Positions 1-6,863 of a DNA stretch of 11,913 bases are shown piece by piece. Below the pieces are notes generated by a model. The model searched no databases. It saw nothing but the letters and a program-made list of their open reading frames with translations, and had not been told where the DNA came from. The DNA is from CAYQTE01 sp964420285. GTDB lineage: Bacteria; Planctomycetota; Phycisphaerae; Tepidisphaerales; Tepidisphaeraceae. Position 1 is the stretch's first letter, and each line of letters starts with the position of its first letter. Made by a program: the position numbers and the translations under genes. The DNA lies in the NCBI GenBank assembly GCA_964420285.1, contig CAYQTE010000107.1, positions 1 through 11,913 on the forward strand. The letters are read 5' to 3'.

Positions 1-73
1 AGAATGAGGCGATCAGCTTGTTTCACGGCTTGGGCGTGGTCAATATCGCAAGAAATGGGCCGCATGGGCGTTG

Positions 74-79
74 TATAAT
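74..79 (+). promoter_or_regulatory. possible -10 box upstream of the secreted deiodinase-like gene
   Basis: A perfect TATAAT lies 68 bases upstream of the first start codon. No good -35 hexamer is found 16-18 bases upstream (the bases there read AGAAAT or similar), and the extended -10 TGn is one base out of register. It is a plausible but unproven sigma-70-type promoter. It would give a 5' leader of about 60 bases, which contains the Shine-Dalgarno site of the next gene. Confidence 0.35.
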
Positions 80-147
80 GCCGCAGGCCGGGGTGTCCGG
101 CGCGTGCGAAACAGTCGAGTCTGCCCTTTTCTTCCAGGAGCCGTGCC

Positions 148-1590
148 ATGCGTCGATGCCATGCAGGCCGTAACCATGCAAGATATTCGGCCGGTGTTCG
201 CGTTTTGGCGCTGGGTGGACTGATGGCGCTAGCGTTGGCAACGCTGTGCTGTCGGGCATTGGCTCAGCCCTCGACGCAACCGGGCGGCGGCGCCAGTGGC
301 GGATCGGGAGCGGGCCTGGCCATCGGCTCGGCGATCCTTGGCCCGACCCGGTCGATGGCCATCACACGACAGGCGGCCGAGTCGCTCCAGCTTAATGCCC
401 AGTATCTCCACGATGTCGATGCCATCCTGACGCAATATGAATCGCAGGCGCGCGATTTGGCCGCCCAATCCCCGACCATCGCCCCGGCCAATCTGGCCAC
501 ACAAATCCAGAACCTCATCCGCCAGGAGCGTGCCCGTGTGGCGGCGGCGGTGCCGCTGGATCAGCGAATGCCGTTCTTTCATAAGCTGGCGGAACTGGTG
601 GTGCAGCAATGGGTCGGCCCCGACGGCGCGGTGCAGAAGGTTGTGCTGGCGGACAACACGCTCACGGCCGCCGAGCGGATGGACATCAAACGCATCGACA
701 CGACGGCCGACGCCAACATCAAGAAGGTTCTGGCCGATCCGGACATTCAATCCAGGCTGCCGGACCTGGTTACGGAGTTGCAGGATTACCGGGTGCAGAT
801 CATGGCGGTCCTGACGCCGGCGCAACAGGCCGGCGCCCGCAACCGCCTGGCGCAGGCGACGGGCACGCCGGCCCCGGCGGCTCCCGCCAACGCCGCCGGG
901 CCACGCGCGGGCGCGACTGGTCGAAGCACCGCATCCACGACGGCCCCGGCCGGTCGGGCTGGCAATTCCAGCATGATGATGGACGGCACGGCGGCATCGT
1001 CCGGCGCGGCGAAACCGGCCTCGATTGCCGGTACCGGCCTGGAACCGCTGCCCGCATCGGCGGCCGTGGGTCAGAGTGTTCCCGATCTTCGCCTGTTGCG
1101 ATTCGACGGCACGCCGGTCTACCTGGCGAATTTCTGTCGCGATCACGTGACGCTGTTCGAGTTTGGTTCGTATTCCAGCCCCGAATTCCGCCAGCGCGTC
1201 GAGCCGATGAAGAAGCTCGTTGCAACCTATGGCACGCGCATCCAATTCTTCATTGTCTACACGCGTGAAGCCCACCCAATAGGCGACCAGCAGACCAGCC
1301 AGAACAAGACCGATGGCATTCTCGTGGAGCAACCCGCCGACGCGGCCGCAAGACATCGCCTCGCCGCCGAAGCCCGTCAGGCCCTGACGATCACCAGCCC
1401 CATGCTGATGGACGGCATGGACGATGCGCTGGAAAAATCCCTCGGCGGTTTCCCCAACGCCGCGGTCATCATCGGCCGTGACGGAAAAATAGCCGCCCGC
1501 CAGCAATGGACGGACCCGTCGGGATTGAAGGGTTTGCTGGACGATGCGCTGGCGGCGAAGGCGCCGACGACGAGGGCGGGGAATCAATAA
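148..1590 (+). CDS. exported protein with helical N-terminal half and a deiodinase/thioredoxin-like C-terminal domain lacking the catalytic Cys/Sec
   Basis: 480 residues. The ATG is supported by AGGAG at 136-140, seven bases upstream. Residues 1-39 look like a signal peptide: an Arg-rich start, a hydrophobic stretch at 19-35, and the cleavage motif ALA before Q40, so the protein is probably periplasmic. Residues about 70-230 are helix-prone and charged and end in an LTPAQQ motif. Residues about 232-305 are a low-complexity Ala/Gly/Thr/Ser linker. Residues about 310-470 resemble the T4-deiodinase/thioredoxin-like fold: FGSYSSPEF (338-346) aligns with deiodinase FGS-C-T-U-P-x-F, and EAHP with H376 aligns with the family's EAH(A/P)SDGW. 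The residue at the Sec/Cys position is S344 and the preceding family Cys is Y342, so thiol or selenol chemistry is not expected there. The domain may be structural or ligand-binding. The next gene is convergent. The fold call is fairly confident; the function is unknown. Confidence 0.85.
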   Translation: MRRCHAGRNHARYSAGVRVLALGGLMALALATLCCRALAQPSTQPGGGASGGSGAGLAIGSAILGPTRSMAITRQAAESLQLNAQYLHDVDAILTQYESQARDLAAQSPTIAPANLATQIQNLIRQERARVAAAVPLDQRMPFFHKLAELVVQQWVGPDGAVQKVVLADNTLTAAERMDIKRIDTTADANIKKVLADPDIQSRLPDLVTELQDYRVQIMAVLTPAQQAGARNRLAQATGTPAPAAPANAAGPRAGATGRSTASTTAPAGRAGNSSMMMDGTAASSGAAKPASIAGTGLEPLPASAAVGQSVPDLRLLRFDGTPVYLANFCRDHVTLFEFGSYSSPEFRQRVEPMKKLVATYGTRIQFFIVYTREAHPIGDQQTSQNKTDGILVEQPADAAARHRLAAEARQALTITSPMLMDGMDDALEKSLGGFPNAAVIIGRDGKIAARQQWTDPSGLKGLLDDALAAKAPTTRAGNQ

Positions 1591-1700
1591 CGGACGCCAA
1601 GACTTGGAGTATCTTCAATAGGCGGTTCTTTCGATTTTGTTCTGCATGGACAGAACACGTCGAAGCATCCGAGTTGGATGAGGCATTCCTCGGTACATGG

Positions 1701-2450
1701 TCAAAATGCCCCCGGCGGATTCGCCCTCAAGAACTTCACCGCCTGCTTCATATACGTGCGTGGATTGGTGCGCAGATGTCGCATCCACGGCGGATTGTCT
1801 TCGTTTCGAACTGTCGTCCACAGGGCAAGGGCATAGCCGAACATGCGCTCGTTCAGATAACCCTGTTTGGACGCTTTCCACCCATGCCAGCCGCCTTCGG
1901 CCCATTGATCGAACTGGCACACGCTGTTGGCGTTGAAAATCCCCAGGCCGAAAAAGACTGTCGTGAGGTCGGTGAGCGGTTCGTGGTCTTCCTCCTTGCC
2001 GGTGAGGCGCCGTTCACCGAGAAGACGAACATGCGCCAGTTCGTGAGCGATTGTCGCCACCAGCGACATCGGATCGTTCAGCTTCGAGGCCTCGATCCCG
2101 ACGATTTCCTTTTCCTCGACGCGATAGTGACCGGCCGTTGCTTTTCCCTCCGAGTGGATCGCCACGTGCAGGTTATCGGTGAGATCTTTCGGGCGTTCGG
2201 CATAGAGTTGGAGCGTCACCCGGCCGGGAGCGACGCCCATGAATCCGCATACGCGATCGAGCATGCGTCGAACCGCATCTTCGCTGCCGTCAAAGCGGTC
2301 GGGAAAGAATTCCTCAGTCGGCTCGACGGCCCGTGCGGTTCGCCATTTCGGCATTCCGAATTGCCCGGCCAGCCATTTCATGCGCGCATCGACCCAAGCC
2401 TGCGATTGTGACTCGATCGGGCACTTGGGACGAAATGGCAGAAGCGGCAT
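1701..2450 (-). CDS. HELAH-motif zinc metalloprotease-like protein
   Basis: 249 residues from the ATG at 2450. That start is preferred because AAAGGA (2462-2457 on the minus strand) lies six bases upstream; a TTG 12 codons further upstream has no such site. No signal peptide or membrane segment is visible, so it is probably cytoplasmic. The motif H136-E-L-A-H140 is the zincin zinc-binding signature with E137 as the general base. E157 or D161 in the following HEPLTDL stretch could supply a third metal ligand. The N-terminal third (Trp/Arg-rich) and the tail match no domain I recognise. It follows the phosphatase-kinase gene on the same strand after 144 bases, so co-transcription is possible. 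Substrate unknown. A long open frame on the opposite strand (about 1506-2411) is read as a shadow because only this frame carries a coherent motif and a ribosome site. Confidence 0.8.
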   Translation of the reverse strand: MPLLPFRPKCPIESQSQAWVDARMKWLAGQFGMPKWRTARAVEPTEEFFPDRFDGSEDAVRRMLDRVCGFMGVAPGRVTLQLYAERPKDLTDNLHVAIHSEGKATAGHYRVEEKEIVGIEASKLNDPMSLVATIAHELAHVRLLGERRLTGKEEDHEPLTDLTTVFFGLGIFNANSVCQFDQWAEGGWHGWKASKQGYLNERMFGYALALWTTVRNEDNPPWMRHLRTNPRTYMKQAVKFLRANPPGAF

Positions 2451-2456
2451 ACGGCG

Positions 2457-2462
2457 TCCTTT
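2457..2462 (-). promoter_or_regulatory. ribosome binding site fixing the start of the metalloprotease-like gene
   Basis: AAAGGA on the minus strand, six bases before the ATG at 2450. It argues against the in-frame TTG at 2486, which would place this Shine-Dalgarno inside the coding region. Confidence 0.65.
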
Positions 2463-2496
2463 CAGCGAGGCGGAATAGGAAGTCAATCATACACGA

Positions 2497-2547
2497 ACCC
2501 TCACCCCAACCATCTTCCTGAGTACATGGCAAGGGGGAAAGAGGCCG
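2497..2547. repeat. degenerate REP-like intergenic element
   Basis: The stretch begins CCCTCACCCCAACC, has GAGTACA in the middle, and ends GGGGGAAAGAGG. From memory this resembles the dispersed palindromic repeats of the type CCCTCACCCC...GAGTAC...GGGAGAGGG...GAGG common in intergenic DNA of several bacteria. The pairing between halves is imperfect here, so it may be a decayed copy. It sits between the phosphatase-kinase stop and the metalloprotease start, where it could act as a weak mRNA hairpin. Only one copy is in the window, so repetition cannot be shown. Confidence 0.3.
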
Positions 2548-2594
2548 CCATCGCAAGGGGAAGCAAGCGACGCGCATAAGCGCAACCGGGACAC

Positions 2595-4382
2595 TCACTT
2601 GAACTGAATATGCTTATACAGAAGGAAGCCCGCGACGATCAGGATCGGGCCGAGGATGCAGCAGGCATACAAGAGCATCATGCGCGACTTGGCGGCCATG
2701 ACGCTGGGGACGACAAGGCGATCGGCGCGGCCGGTGACTTCGACGGAAGAAGGGTTGTCCAGATCGGCTTTGAAGAGGCGGGCGTTGGCGTAACGCTCGG
2801 CAGGGTTGCGGGCCATGGCGTGGAGGATGATTTCCTCGACCTGTTGGGAGACGTTGGGGTTGCGGACGCGCGGGGCGATCGGATCGCCGCTGAGGCGCGA
2901 GTTCATGATGATGAACGGGTTCTCGCCGTCAAAAGGAGTCGAGCCGGTGGCCATTTCGTACAGGATGGCGCCGAGGCTGTAGACATCGGTGCGCGGATCG
3001 CCGCGCTTGCCCTTGACCTGTTCGGGTGCCATGTAATCGGGCGTGCCCATCGCCGGTGTGAAGCCGCCGAATGTCAAACGCCGCTGGCCCTCGAACTTGG
3101 CGATGCCGAAATCCATGATCCGGATCGAGCCGTCGTTGCAGATCATGATGTTGTCGGGCTTGAGATCGCGATGGACGACATCGTGATCGTGCATGTAATG
3201 CAGTGCTTCGCAGACGCGGCCGGCGATTCTCAGTGCATCGGCTTCAGGCATGGGACGGATGGTGCCCATCAGGTGGCCGAGCGTCTGGCCTTCGAGGTAT
3301 TCCATCACGATATACGGGCGCGAACGAGTCGAATCGGTGGGTTCGACGCGAAGGATATAAGGGTGCTTGAGCGAGTTCCCGATCTCCTGTTCTCGCTGAA
3401 AGCGGGAGAAGAATCCGGGATCGGATTCGTATTGCATGTGCGGAATCTTCAGGGCGACCGGATTGTCGGTCGTGAGATCGATGGCCTTGAAGATCGACGC
3501 CATGCCGCTGCGGCTGATGAGATCGGTGATTTTGTAACGCTCGTCCAGGGTCTGGCCGACTTCTACATCGCTTCCCATGATGGCGGGCGACTCCTTCTGG
3601 TATGTGGGCAGGCCGCGGTAATACGTGACCCGCTCGACGCTGACGATGCGGACGACCTGGACGGACAGGTTGTCGTCGGCCGCACGTCGCTCGGCCAATT
3701 GAATAATCTGGCGCGCCGCTTCCAGCGGTTCGTTCCGCTCGACGATAGTCTGGATTTCACCCTCTGTCACCTTGCTCCAAACGCCATCGCAACATTGGAC
3801 GATGAAGTCGCCGCGATTGACGACCGCCCGGGAGAAATCGGCGCGGATGGATATTTCCTGCCCGACGCATCGAGTGAGGACCGATCGAAACTCGCTTCCG
3901 GCCGCCTCTTCAACCGTGATCAGGCCCAGCTTCAATTGTACGCCGGCGTAGGAATGGTCGTTGGTGAGTCGCCGTATGCGGCCCTGCTGAATGACATAGG
4001 CGCGGCAATCGCCGACGTGGCCGATCGTTACCTCGTTGTTGCGGAAATGGCAGACCGTCAGGGTGGTTGCCATCTTGCCTTTGCTGGAGTCTTTCAGGTT
4101 TTTGTCGAACACGGCCATATTGGCGGCGGTGAAAATCTGCCACAGGATTGATTGCGGGTCCTGGCCCGGCTTGGCCTGCTGAAAGGACTCGCTGGCGGCC
4201 TGACAGGCCGTCTGGCTGGCGACTTCCCCGCGTTCCTGGCCGCCGACGCCGTCGGCCAGCACGATGATCGCGCCGCGTTGGCGCCAGTCTTCCTGGGCGG
4301 TGGGCAACCAGGCCGCAAGCGAATCCTCATTCAGGTCGCGGACGGGTCCTGCTGTGGTGTGAAAACCGTATTGAATTTCCAT
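2595..4382 (-). CDS. bifunctional PP2C-type phosphatase / Ser-Thr protein kinase with C-terminal membrane anchor
   Basis: 595 residues. Residues 1-250 are a PP2C (PPM) phosphatase: RDLNEDS 15-21, LADGVGG 42-48 with metal-binding D44, GHVGDCRAY 121-129, CDGVW 198-202 and DDNLS 236-240 with D237. Residues about 283-540 are a Hanks-type kinase: ALK with K312, alpha-C Glu E331, HRDLKPDN 404-411 with catalytic D406, DFG 424-426, then GTPDYMAPE and TDVYSLG. The glycine loop is degraded: ISRSGMAS (289-296) keeps one glycine where IGRGGMG is usual. Residues about 568-589 form one hydrophobic segment followed by only six residues, so the protein looks tail-anchored with both enzymes in the cytoplasm and no outer sensor domain. 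It could both add and remove phosphate on shared targets. The start is supported by homology; AGGA lies about 16 bases upstream, too far to be a good ribosome site. Confidence 0.93.
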   Translation of the reverse strand: MEIQYGFHTTAGPVRDLNEDSLAAWLPTAQEDWRQRGAIIVLADGVGGQERGEVASQTACQAASESFQQAKPGQDPQSILWQIFTAANMAVFDKNLKDSSKGKMATTLTVCHFRNNEVTIGHVGDCRAYVIQQGRIRRLTNDHSYAGVQLKLGLITVEEAAGSEFRSVLTRCVGQEISIRADFSRAVVNRGDFIVQCCDGVWSKVTEGEIQTIVERNEPLEAARQIIQLAERRAADDNLSVQVVRIVSVERVTYYRGLPTYQKESPAIMGSDVEVGQTLDERYKITDLISRSGMASIFKAIDLTTDNPVALKIPHMQYESDPGFFSRFQREQEIGNSLKHPYILRVEPTDSTRSRPYIVMEYLEGQTLGHLMGTIRPMPEADALRIAGRVCEALHYMHDHDVVHRDLKPDNIMICNDGSIRIMDFGIAKFEGQRRLTFGGFTPAMGTPDYMAPEQVKGKRGDPRTDVYSLGAILYEMATGSTPFDGENPFIIMNSRLSGDPIAPRVRNPNVSQQVEEIILHAMARNPAERYANARLFKADLDNPSSVEVTGRADRLVVPSVMAAKSRMMLLYACCILGPILIVAGFLLYKHIQFK

Positions 4383-4607
4383 GGCGATTGCGAACTGGTC
4401 CTAACGGCGCGGCGGTTGGTTTCCTTCCGCCGGCGATTCTAAGGCCGCTTGTCTGCATGGCAAGGGGCGAGCACGGCCCGTGAGAGTTTTGCATGATGCG
4501 ATCCGAAGAGCCCCGGTAGCGCGCAGCTTTGTGGCGAGTTCACGCGGGTTGTACATCGTCTGCGCGATTATTGTGCAACTCTCCGGCAAGGGCGGACGCA
4601 GACCATC

Positions 4608-4636
4608 AACCCGCATTGCAAGCTGCAATGCGGGTT
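4608..4636. promoter_or_regulatory. perfect 29-base inverted repeat, possible activator-binding site
   Basis: The left arm AACCCGCATTGCA (4608-4620), three bases AGC, and a right arm that is the exact reverse complement (4624-4636). Neither strand has a T-tract after the stem, so it does not look like an intrinsic terminator. Its centre is about 82 bases upstream of the start site predicted from the sigma-54-like promoter, within the range usual for upstream activating sequences of sigma-54 enhancer-binding proteins. It is not the NtrC consensus. Operator, activator site or RNA hairpin all remain possible. Confidence 0.5.
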
Positions 4637-4676
4637 CTTAGCGGTCCAAAGCGCCTATTTCCGGCCATTTCAGCTC

Positions 4677-4693
4677 TTGGCACGTTGTTTGTG
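4677..4693 (+). promoter_or_regulatory. candidate sigma-54 (RpoN) -24/-12 promoter for the permease
   Basis: TTGGCAC-N5-TTGTG. The -24 element matches the consensus in full, including the following G (TTGGCACG). The GG at 4679-4680 is exactly ten bases from the GT at 4691-4692 that stands in place of the -12 GC. Mismatches are C to T and the base after it. Predicted transcription start is near 4704, giving a leader of about 73 bases. Nitrogen-uptake genes are classical sigma-54 targets, which fits the downstream permease. Confidence 0.5.
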
Positions 4694-4763
4694 ATCAGTT
4701 GGTCCGCTGGATTCATCCGTGCTCGCGTGCGGCGCGGGAACAGTATTTCGTCCTATCGGCTGA

Positions 4764-4769
4764 AAGGAG
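4764..4769 (+). promoter_or_regulatory. ribosome binding site selecting the GTG start of the permease
   Basis: AAGGAG lies seven bases before the GTG at 4777. The frame is open further upstream to about 4699, but that extension would read through this site and through most of the leader predicted from the sigma-54-like promoter. Confidence 0.65.
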
Positions 4770-4776
4770 AGTGTTT

Positions 4777-6765
4777 GTGGCAGACCCATCATCAAGCAGT
4801 TCTACTGGACAGGGAACGATGAAGCCCACCCTGGGCTTGACCGGCCTGACCGCTAACGCCATGGCGCTGATCGCGCCGGGTGCGTTCTTGTGGCTGACCT
4901 TCGGACCCCAAATCCTTACCGGCGCGCCGGCGGCAGGCATGTCGATGTTCTTCGGCATTCTCTTCGCTCTGCTCCTGTGTCTGGCAACGGCCGTGGCGTA
5001 TGCGGAACTCTCCAAACTCTATCCCGGCGCCGGCTCCAGCTACTTCTTTGCCGAACAGGCGTTTCTGTCCAAGAAGAAAGCGTTCAAGTGGGCGCGGCTG
5101 ATGAAATTCTGCGTAGGCTGGGGAAGCCATCTTTACTACTGGGTCTATCCCGGCGTGATGGTGGGCGTAACGGCGATCATCGCCGGATACCTCATGGGAC
5201 AGATCTGGCCCGCCGTCTTCTCCTCAACGGTTCCCAGCCCGATCTTCATGTACGGGTTCTGCTTCGCATTTTCGTTCGGCGTGGCGTATATCGCCTATCG
5301 CGGCGTCGTCGGCGCGACCAGCGTGAACGTCGCCATGAACATCATCCAGATCACCGCGCTGATCATTTTCGCGATCCTCGCCATTGCCCATCGCAACACC
5401 CATCCGGAGGGCAGCGTCATCTGGGTTCTGGATTCCAACGGCAACGCGACGCAATATGTCCAGGACACGATGCCCGACACGACCAAGACGATCCCTGATC
5501 CCAAGGATGCCACCAAGCAGATCCAGGATCCCAGCGCCACGGTTCCGAAAGTGACGTCCTCCGGCGATCCGGTGTTTGTCCAGTTGGCCGCGGATGCCAG
5601 CGGCACGCCGCTCAAAGGACCTGACGGCAAGACGATCGCCGTCCCCACCGACAAGGACGGAAAACTCGCCGCTCTGCCGGCCGGCGCGGCCAAGGCCGTT
5701 CCGCAATTGGTGACGGTGAGCTATCTCGGCGGCGTCACCAAGGATGACAAGGGCAACGAGACTTTCAACTACCACATGTCCGCCGGTTCGGTCGTCGCTC
5801 CTCACACCTTCGGATACACGATTATTCAGGCCTGTATCGCCATCCTCATCCTGGTCGGATTCGAATCCGTGACCTCGATGGGCGAGGAAGCTAAGAACGC
5901 CAAGCGCGATATTCCCAAGGCCGTTATCTTGTCCCTGCTGATCCAAGGCGGCTTCTGCTACCTCTTTGAATACTTCGCCGCCAACTACTACCTCAACAGC
6001 GGCTACAACGCGACCATGGCCGGCGCATCGGCCGCCCCGATCGGCGACATCATGAAACTGGTGGGCGCCTGGGCCTTCGGCTCGGCAAATGCGGGCTGGT
6101 GGTTCATGTTCATCGAAGCCGCCACCGTGTTCCTGGCCCTGATCGGCACCACGCTCTCCTGCATGAATACCGGCGCCCGCGTCACCTACGCCATGGGCCG
6201 TGACGAGGAAGTTCCCGCCCACTTTGGCCTGCTGCACGGCAAGAACAATACGCCGCATCGCTGCATCTGGATTCTGGCCACCATCTCGGCGGTCATCGGC
6301 ATCTACGCGGTCATGTTCTACTTTTGCAACGGATCGGCACAGACCGATAGCGTGATCGCCGGCCTGCCGCAGAACGCGTGGTACAAGATCGGCCTGATCC
6401 ATCACGACTTGGCCGCCGTGATTCCGCAGAGCGTGCTCATTGTGACTCTCGTCAGCAACTTCGGCACGTTCATGCTCTACATGCTGAGCTGCCTGGTCGC
6501 CATGGTGGCCTTCCACGAACACCACATGCACAATTTCTTCAAGCACAAGGCCATTCCCATGTTTGGGCTCCTGGCGAATCTGTTGTGCATGGTGTTCTAT
6601 CTCGTCGGCCCATTCTTTGTGTCGGGCATGAGCCCGAAGGAACCCCTCATCGCACTTGGTGTTGCCCTGCTCTGGGGCCTCTACGGTGCGTTCTACTTCG
6701 TCAAGCGCAGCAAGACGCTTGGCCGGGAGGTCATCCTCACCAAGCCCTCCATCGCCTCTGCCTGA
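4777..6765 (+). CDS. APC-superfamily amino-acid permease with a large extra periplasmic loop
   Basis: 662 residues from a GTG start chosen by the ribosome site. It is an inner-membrane secondary transporter, probably for amino acids or related amines. Several hydrophobic helices are plain, starting at residue about 22 (LTANAMALIAPGAFLW, corresponding to APC helix 1). The conserved cytoplasmic loop GFESVTSMGEEAKNAKRDIP begins at residue 361 and corresponds to the family's GFE...EE..N..R.IP motif after helix 6. Between the fifth helix (ending near residue 204) and the sixth (from about 344) is a hydrophilic segment of about 139 residues rich in Asp, Lys, Thr and Pro. By APC topology this faces the periplasm, and it makes the protein longer than the usual 450-550 residues. 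The ammonium transporter follows on the same strand 98 bases later, behind a hairpin. Substrate cannot be read from sequence. Confidence 0.9.
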   Translation: MADPSSSSSTGQGTMKPTLGLTGLTANAMALIAPGAFLWLTFGPQILTGAPAAGMSMFFGILFALLLCLATAVAYAELSKLYPGAGSSYFFAEQAFLSKKKAFKWARLMKFCVGWGSHLYYWVYPGVMVGVTAIIAGYLMGQIWPAVFSSTVPSPIFMYGFCFAFSFGVAYIAYRGVVGATSVNVAMNIIQITALIIFAILAIAHRNTHPEGSVIWVLDSNGNATQYVQDTMPDTTKTIPDPKDATKQIQDPSATVPKVTSSGDPVFVQLAADASGTPLKGPDGKTIAVPTDKDGKLAALPAGAAKAVPQLVTVSYLGGVTKDDKGNETFNYHMSAGSVVAPHTFGYTIIQACIAILILVGFESVTSMGEEAKNAKRDIPKAVILSLLIQGGFCYLFEYFAANYYLNSGYNATMAGASAAPIGDIMKLVGAWAFGSANAGWWFMFIEAATVFLALIGTTLSCMNTGARVTYAMGRDEEVPAHFGLLHGKNNTPHRCIWILATISAVIGIYAVMFYFCNGSAQTDSVIAGLPQNAWYKIGLIHHDLAAVIPQSVLIVTLVSNFGTFMLYMLSCLVAMVAFHEHHMHNFFKHKAIPMFGLLANLLCMVFYLVGPFFVSGMSPKEPLIALGVALLWGLYGAFYFVKRSKTLGREVILTKPSIASA

Positions 6766-6796
6766 CCGGTGATGGAGCAAGACCCTTACAAAGGAC

Positions 6797-6830
6797 CAGG
6801 ACGGCCACTCGATCGCGAGTGGCCGTCTTG
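6797..6830. terminator. GC-rich hairpin between permease and ammonium transporter, probable terminator
   Basis: An 11-base perfect stem (ACGGCCACTCG at 6801-6811 pairing with 6816-6826) around the loop ATCG, extendable to 15 pairs with one G-U. It lies 31 bases after the permease stop. The + strand tail (CTTGCGTT) has some T but no clean run, so termination may be partial. The 3' end of the stem overlaps the -35 candidate of the next gene, so the dyad could instead be an operator. Confidence 0.5.
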
Positions 6831-6856
6831 CGTTCCATCTCAAAACGCCCTTTAAT
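6828..6856 (+). promoter_or_regulatory. possible promoter giving a leaderless amt transcript
   Basis: TTGCGT (6828-6833), a 17-base spacer, and TTTAAT (6851-6856, five of six -10 bases). The predicted start is about seven bases downstream, at or next to the GTG at 6864. No Shine-Dalgarno precedes that GTG, which fits a leaderless mRNA. The -35 match is only three of six. Confidence 0.4.
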
Positions 6857-6863
6857 CCATCCC

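Larger units (their letters stand above)
4383..4776. other. divergent intergenic regulatory region between phosphatase-kinase and amino-acid permease
   Basis: 394 bases without a supportable gene. It separates the minus-strand phosphatase-kinase from the plus-strand permease. It holds a perfect 13-base-arm dyad (4608-4636), a sigma-54-like promoter (4677-4693) and the permease ribosome site (4764-4769). No clear sigma-70 promoter was found for the phosphatase-kinase. Open frames crossing it in either direction lack recognisable protein features. Confidence 0.6.

Noticed and set aside
1168..1182. Selenocysteine codon in the deiodinase-like domain
   Set aside because: The codon at the catalytic position is AGC (Ser), not TGA; no in-frame TGA occurs in the motif, so no recoding is implied.
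1638..1657. Hairpin TGTTCTG / CAGAACA between the convergent genes as a terminator
   Set aside because: Only seven pairs, low G+C, and no T-run on the 3' side on either strand.
1914..1930. Second TGGCAC match, as a sigma-54 site, within the metalloprotease-like gene
   Set aside because: The spacing to the next candidate -12 doublet is wrong and it lies inside a coding region with no gene downstream in that direction.
1506..2411. 301-codon + strand frame overlapping the end of the deiodinase-like gene and opposite the metalloprotease-like gene
   Set aside because: No recognisable motif or ribosome site, and it conflicts with two better-supported genes. The minus frame has HELAH and a Shine-Dalgarno.
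2610..4151. Long open frame (513 codons) on the + strand opposite the phosphatase-kinase
   Set aside because: It mirrors a well-supported gene with all catalytic motifs; its translation is Asp/Gly/Arg-rich with no domain. High GC content makes such antisense frames common.
6378..6863. N-terminal extension of the ammonium transporter frame
   Set aside because: It overlaps the permease in another frame, reads as Arg/His-rich non-membrane sequence, and passes through a hairpin. Amt similarity begins right after GTG 6864.
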